Shown here piece by piece: positions 63,225 to 64,000 of a stretch of 64,000 bases of DNA. Below the pieces are notes generated by a model, which saw only the letters and a program-made list of their open reading frames with translations, made no database searches and had not been told where the DNA came from. Positions within the stretch are counted from its first letter, which is position 1; each line of letters opens with the position of its first letter. Where the stretch lies: contig NC_052471.1 in the NCBI RefSeq assembly GCF_009730915.1, positions 30,228,185 through 30,292,184 on the forward strand, given 5' to 3'. Source of the DNA: Dioscorea cayenensis subsp. rotundata. Taxonomy: Eukaryota; Streptophyta; Magnoliopsida; Dioscoreales; Dioscoreaceae. Made by a program: the position numbers and the translations under genes.

Positions 63225-64000
63225 AAACTCCATGCTTCTAGTCGGTACCGTAGACTTTAATACACAATATTTTCTTCCCTATATTATATATGTAGTATAT
63301 TCATACAACCATACTTAGTGATTCTCCATCTTTTCACCAGCTGTGCTTCACTAGCGCACCCTGTAGCTATCTATTTCAATCGCATTTCAACAATTCCTCC
63401 TTTGATTGAAGGCTCTGAACACCCAACTGAGCTCGCATCACTTTGCTTCTCTGTAAGTAATGGCTTAGTAAAGATGTCCGTCAGTTGATCACCAGTGTTA
63501 CAATGATGCATTGAAATTACACCATCTCCAATAAGACATCAAATTAAATGGAACCTTACATCTATATGTTTGGTCCTTCTATGAAGAGCAGGGTTCTTAG
63601 CAACAGTAATAACTGGCTAATTATCACACCACAACACTGAAGAATTCACAATTTCTTTTTCACAATCACTCAGAATTCTCCTAAGCCACACTATTTGACA
63701 TACAACCGATGTAGCTGCAATATATTCAGCTTCAGTTGTCAACAAAGCCACCACATCTTGCTTTTTTGAACCCCAAATGACTGTACTGGGGATTTAAGTC
63801 TAAAGAACATTTTAATATTGCTCTTCTAGTCAGTCAAAGAGCCACTCCCATCACTGTTTGTGAATCCTTCCACACAAGTATCATCCTCCCTGGGAAACCA
63901 ACCACAAACCATATATTCAGTTGTCCTTGCTAAATATTTCACAACTTTCTTGATTGCACTGAGGTGTTGATTGCTTAGTTTGCACATATCCCTTGATAAA
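63225..64000 (-). mobile_element. Decayed Ty1/Copia remnant (copy 2), continues past the window
   Basis: Near-copy of 53785-54560, with the same RNase H-like minus-strand words (EYMVCGWFP, EDDTCVEGFTNSDGS near 63850-63930) and different point lesions. It is part of the duplicated segment rather than an independent insertion. Confidence 0.78.

Larger units (their letters stand above)
56682..64000. repeat. Tandem segmental duplication, copy 2, expanded by insertions
   Basis: Same order as copy 1 (promoter, ankyrin gene, flank, Copia remnant), enlarged by an AT-rich inverted-repeat block at about 58840-59900, a SINE at 60308-60540 and a solo LTR at 60881-63219. Homology is still running at the window end. 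Confidence 0.88.

Overview
This is a plant nuclear genome window. The evidence is spliced genes with GT-AG introns (plus one AT-AC and one GC-AG candidate), plant-specific families (PEP carboxylase kinase, R2R3-MYB, patellin, ankyrin-PGG membrane proteins, a phenylalanine ammonia-lyase remnant), AT-rich intergenic DNA, and LINE, Copia, SINE and solo-LTR debris. The species cannot be named from sequence alone; a non-grass monocot such as a yam would fit, but this is a guess. No bacterial, organellar or CRISPR-type system is present.

Layout. 1-8623: transposon graveyard, with a decayed minus-strand LINE (ORF1 zinc knuckle, endonuclease, reverse transcriptase), two 5'-truncated LINE 3' ends and a decayed Copia polymerase. 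8624-9623: a run of exactly 1000 N. 9624-31188: gene-rich block with an S24/S26 (IMP-like) peptidase gene head-to-head with cohesin SMC1, a patellin-like SEC14/GOLD gene, tRNA-Arg(CCG), cytosolic malate dehydrogenase and an R2R3-MYB gene. 31189-37034: AT-rich DNA without genes. 37035-42016: PEP carboxylase kinase and prefoldin subunit 6. 42017-50560: about 2.6-kb units in tandem, one carrying a roughly 0.9-kb palindromic element and one a 5'-truncated LINE. 50587-64000: a tandem duplication carrying two nearly identical ankyrin-PGG genes with a PAL pseudogene fragment between them; the second copy has gained a SINE, a solo LTR and a nested inverted-repeat block that the first copy lacks.

The genes do not form a pathway; this is an ordinary mosaic of unrelated plant genes. 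The most notable observations are: (a) SMC1 intron 7 fits a U12-type AT-AC intron; (b) six conserved genes carry small frameshifts, several at homopolymers in PPCK, while neighbouring PFD6 and both ankyrin genes are clean, which points to uneven consensus accuracy as much as to pseudogenes; (c) the ankyrin duplication keeps empty and filled insertion sites side by side; (d) a CT/TA microsatellite has grown inside a PAL coding remnant. I found no convincing candidate for an undescribed biological system.
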